Part shown: piece by piece, positions 5,486-7,334 of the stretch | Position numbering within the stretch: position 1 is the stretch's first letter | How the letters are laid out: each line of letters opens with the position of its first letter | DNA from: an uncultured Clostridia bacterium | Lineage (GTDB): Bacteria > Bacillota > Clostridia > Oscillospirales > Ruminococcaceae | Reading direction: 5' to 3' | Assembly (NCBI GenBank): GCA_946533615.1 | Contig: CAMNBY010000131.1 | Coordinates: 1-7,334 of the forward strand | DNA: 7,334 bases | The notes under the pieces: model-generated | Told to the model about the DNA's origin: nothing | Databases searched by the model: none | Seen by the model: only the letters and a program-made list of their open reading frames with translations | Position numbers and translations under genes: made by a program

Positions 5486-6097
5486 GCTGTAAAACGCCGG
5501 AATTCCGCCGACTATCATTTCATCTGCAATAAGCTGCTGCGACGTTACCTCAAAGGTCTCGTTGCCGAACGGGAACACAGCCGCGACCTGTGCTTTGACC
5601 GTGATAAGCGCCGTTACCCTCGTCTGGTTTATGCCTGCCTCTTCAAAATTCAGCTCAAGCTCGGCAGAGGCGGCTGCCGCCGGAGTGTACTCGACAGAAA
5701 ACGAAGGGCCTCTGCCCGAAAGAAACGCGGACCCCATAATATCTCCAAGAGTTATATAAACGGTCTCGGTGCCGAGCTCGGCTATCCTTCGGTCAACGGC
5801 GGACATCAGACGGGTCTTGAAGGCGTTCACGGCGGCTTGATCTGCGCCGAAGGCCGTGATGTTCCCGCTGCTGTCAGTGGTGAAGGAATAAAGCACACCT
5901 TCACTTTGGGCAAGCGCCTCGGCTGCGGATTCGTTTATTATCCTGTTCAGCACTTCCCTGCTGCGGTACTCGCAAAGCTCTGAGGCAAGCGATCTTGAGC
6001 GGCTGCTCATCATAAAAAACAGAAACAAGATCATTGCTGCTGCAAATAAGATAACATAAGAAAACACACAGACTTTTGATGCTTTTTTAACGCTCAC
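5477..6097 (-). CDS. yunB: Sporulation protein YunB
   Basis: YunB is a sigma-E-controlled sporulation protein of unknown biochemical role, anchored in a membrane facing the developing spore (known for the family). The 206-residue protein has a short basic N-terminus, one membrane segment (about 9-29) and an extracytoplasmic domain. The conserved C-terminal block is clear: GDIMGSAFLSGRGPSF (118-133), LELNFEEAGINQTRV (147-161), a VFPFGNETFEVTSQ stretch (174-187) and ADEMIVGGIPAFY (191-203). It is somewhat shorter than the roughly 250-residue Bacillus version. The start is GTG at 6097, supported by AAGGGGTG (6103-6110) 5 bases upstream; no good ATG precedes the membrane segment. Its stop lies next to the terminator of the convergent small gene. 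It lies downstream of the transketolase terminator, so it is probably transcribed on its own. Confidence 0.87.
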   Translation of the reverse strand: MSVKKASKVCVFSYVILFAAAMILFLFFMMSSRSRSLASELCEYRSREVLNRIINESAAEALAQSEGVLYSFTTDSSGNITAFGADQAAVNAFKTRLMSAVDRRIAELGTETVYITLGDIMGSAFLSGRGPSFSVEYTPAAAASAELELNFEEAGINQTRVTALITVKAQVAAVFPFGNETFEVTSQQLIADEMIVGGIPAFYSKK

Positions 6098-6102
6098 GGT
6101 AT

Positions 6103-6110
6103 CACCCCTT
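6103..6110 (-). promoter_or_regulatory. Ribosome binding site supporting the GTG start of yunB
   Basis: AAGGGGTG on the minus strand, 5 bases before GTG at 6097. It is the same GGGGTG core seen before the TTG start of the ylbJ-like gene. Confidence 0.7.
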
Positions 6111-6114
6111 TGTT

Positions 6115-6144
6115 ATTCTACACAAACGGGCATAAAAATGTTAA
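6115..6144 (-). promoter_or_regulatory. Candidate promoter of yunB
   Basis: On the minus strand TTAACA (6139-6144), an 18-base spacer, then TAGAAT (6115-6120) gives 5 of 6 matches to each sigma-A box. The same bases can be read as a sigma-E-like pair, ACATT (6137-6141)-N14-TGTAGAAT (6115-6122), which would suit a spore gene. The start would fall very near the ribosome site, leaving a very short leader, so confidence is low. Confidence 0.35.
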
Positions 6145-6177
6145 AAGGCGGTACCGCTTAACAGTACCGCCTTTTTT
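6134..6177 (-). terminator. Intrinsic terminator of the transketolase operon
   Basis: An 8-bp perfect stem, GGCGGTAC (6147-6154) with GTACCGCC (6164-6171), extended by A/T pairs, and a 9-base loop. It lies just after the transketolase stop. On the minus strand it is followed by TTTTAACATTTTT. On the plus strand it is followed by TTTTTT (6172-6177), so it could also stop transcription in that direction. Confidence 0.88.
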
Positions 6178-6189
6178 GTTATTGGCTTA

Positions 6190-7137
6190 TTATTTTGCGT
6201 CAACAGCCGCCTTTGCAGTCTTTACGATGTTTTCAGCAGAAAGACCGAAGTCCTTGAGCAGCTGAACTGCTGGACCGGAGTGGCCGAACACATCGTTCAC
6301 GCCGATCTTGATGACCTTTGTAGGCAGTTCTTCGGAAAGCACGTCACAAACAGCAGAGCCAAGACCGCCGATGATGCTGTGCTCCTCAACGGTCAGCACG
6401 AGACCGGTAGCCTTTGCAGCCTCGACGATAAGTTCTCTGTCGATCGGCTTGATGGTGTGGATATTGATAACCGTTGCAGACACGCCCATTGCAGCAAGCT
6501 CATCGGCAGCAGTCAGAGCCTCGTTCACCATAAGGCCTGTTGCAACGATGGCGATGTCCTTGCCGTCGCGGAGCTTTATGCCCTTGCCGAGCTCGAGCTT
6601 GTAGGTAGCGGGATCATTGAATACAGGCACCGCCAGACGTCCGAATCGCATATAAACCGGGCCGTTGTACTTGATGGCTGCCTCGACAGCGGCTTTGGCC
6701 TCAACGTCATCAGCAGGGTTGATTATAGTCATTCCGGGAATAGTACGCATCAGGGCGATGTCCTCGTTGCACTGGTGGGTCGCGCCGTCCTCGCCGACAG
6801 AAATGCCTGCGTGGGTCGCTCCTATCTTGACGTTAAGGTGAGGATAGCCGATAGAATTACGGACGATCTCAAAAGCTCTGCCTGCGGCAAACATCGCAAA
6901 AGTTGAAGCGAACGGTATCTTACCTGTAGCGGCAAGGCCTGCGGCAACACCCATCATATTAGCCTCGGCAATTCCGCAGTCAAAGAACCTGTCGGGGAAC
7001 TTCTTCTTGAAAATTCCTGTCTTTGTCGCAGCTGCGAGATCTGCGTCAAGAACATAAAGGTTATCATAAACATCTCCGAGAGCGGCAAGCGCTTCGCCGT
7101 AGCTCTCTCTTGTAGCCTTCTTGATTACATCTGCCAT
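6190..7137 (-). CDS. tktB: Transketolase, C-terminal subunit (split transketolase)
   Basis: This subunit supplies the pyrimidine-binding and C-terminal domains of a two-gene transketolase, a thiamine-diphosphate enzyme that moves two-carbon units between sugar phosphates in the non-oxidative pentose phosphate pathway (cytoplasm). The 315 residues start as ADVIKKATRESYGEALAAL. They contain FFDCGIAEANMMG (51-63), whose E58 matches the glutamate that activates the cofactor, followed by FASTFAMFAAGRAFEIVRNSI (76-96). GATHAGISVGEDGATHQ (106-122) and an NPADDVEAKAA stretch come next. The C-terminal domain (about 190-315) includes INIHTIKPID and VEEHSIIGGLGSAV. The length is normal for the separate subunit. 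The ATG at 7137 has GGAGGG (7145-7150) 7 bases upstream, inside the end of the partner gene, which stops 3 bases before it; the pair is an operon. The gene symbol is a convenience label; a DXP synthase-like identity is unlikely given the partner's sequence. Confidence 0.93.
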   Translation of the reverse strand: MADVIKKATRESYGEALAALGDVYDNLYVLDADLAAATKTGIFKKKFPDRFFDCGIAEANMMGVAAGLAATGKIPFASTFAMFAAGRAFEIVRNSIGYPHLNVKIGATHAGISVGEDGATHQCNEDIALMRTIPGMTIINPADDVEAKAAVEAAIKYNGPVYMRFGRLAVPVFNDPATYKLELGKGIKLRDGKDIAIVATGLMVNEALTAADELAAMGVSATVINIHTIKPIDRELIVEAAKATGLVLTVEEHSIIGGLGSAVCDVLSEELPTKVIKIGVNDVFGHSGPAVQLLKDFGLSAENIVKTAKAAVDAK

Positions 7138-7140
7138 TGT

Positions 7141-7334
7141 TTAACCCTCCAATTCCTTGAGCTTCGCGGTGAGCTCTTCAACAGCCTGAGCATACTGCTC
7201 GGCGTTGGGAGCTGTGCCGTGCCAGCCGACCTGATCTTCCATGAACGAAACGCCCTTGCCCTTTGTGCTCTTCTGGATAATGACAACGGGCTGCCCCGCG
7301 ATCTTCTCGGCCTCATCGAAAGCGGCTTCTATGG
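7141..7334 (-). CDS. tktA: Transketolase, N-terminal subunit (C-terminal end only, partial)
   Basis: Only the last 63 codons lie in the window; the rest is past the right edge. Readable are IAGQPVVII, then KGKGVSFMEDQVGWHGTAPN. This is the well-conserved end of the thiamine-diphosphate-binding subunit of split transketolases (KGKGVSFME and WHGxAPN are typical). The protein finishes with a helical EELTAKLKELEG and TAA at 7141-7143. The open frame continues to the window edge without interruption. The stop is 3 bases from the start of the C-terminal subunit gene, and its last codons carry that gene's ribosome site. Confidence 0.93.
   Translation of the reverse strand, partial: IEAAFDEAEKIAGQPVVIIQKSTKGKGVSFMEDQVGWHGTAPNAEQYAQAVEELTAKLKELEG

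Noticed and set aside
5468..5983. 171-codon open frame on the plus strand
   Set aside because: Fully antisense to yunB, which has clear family motifs and a ribosome site; no ribosome site or recognisable domain on the plus strand.
6280..6906. 208-codon plus-strand open frame
   Set aside because: Antisense to the transketolase C-terminal subunit, without start signals.
1..7334. tRNA, riboswitch, CRISPR, insertion sequence or prophage signals
   Set aside because: Both strands were read; gaps between genes are all short (about 105 bases or less) and are explained by promoters and terminators, with no direct-repeat arrays or transposase-like frames.

Overview
The window looks like chromosomal core sequence from a low-to-mid GC, endospore-forming Clostridia-type Firmicute. 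A gut Oscillospiraceae/Ruminococcus-like organism is my best guess. The reasons are the yqfC-yqfD-phoH-ybeY-dgkA-era gene order known from Bacillus and clostridia, a transketolase split into two genes, spore-specific membrane proteins (YqfC, YqfD, YunB, a YlbJ-like protein), strong AAAGGA/GGGGTG-type ribosome sites and TATAAT-type promoters. The genus is inference; no rRNA or other marker is present.

Region 1 (1-2600, minus strand) is a housekeeping operon transcribed right to left: phoH, ybeY, dgkA, era. It starts from a good extended -10 promoter at 2529-2557. Adjacent genes overlap by 14 bp, are separated by 1 bp, or overlap by 8 bp. The products handle RNA and ribosome maturation (PhoH-like ATPase, YbeY RNase, Era GTPase) and lipid carrier recycling (DgkA/UdpK-type kinase). 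Era runs off the left edge. PgpH and cdd, often interleaved in this cluster in other Firmicutes, are missing.

Region 2 (2597-5173) is sporulation-related. yqfC and yqfD (minus, ATGA overlap) lie upstream of phoH and could read through into it, since no terminator is seen between yqfD and phoH. Divergent from yqfC is a YlbJ-like multi-pass membrane protein (plus). Their shared 70-bp gap holds two candidate sigma-E-like promoters that interleave.

Region 3 (5174-5485, plus) is a one-gene unit: a 71-residue four-cysteine protein of unknown function, with its own extended -10 promoter overlapping the ylbJ stop codon and a strong intrinsic terminator.

Region 4 (5477-7334, minus) holds yunB (sporulation, GTG start) downstream of a two-gene transketolase operon (N-terminal subunit, partial at the right edge, then the C-terminal subunit). 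That operon ends in a clear hairpin terminator.

No tRNA, rRNA, riboswitch, CRISPR, insertion sequence or long repeat was seen, and no gene-free stretch exceeds about 105 bases. Nothing here points clearly to a new multi-gene system; the small Cys4 protein is the best undescribed candidate.
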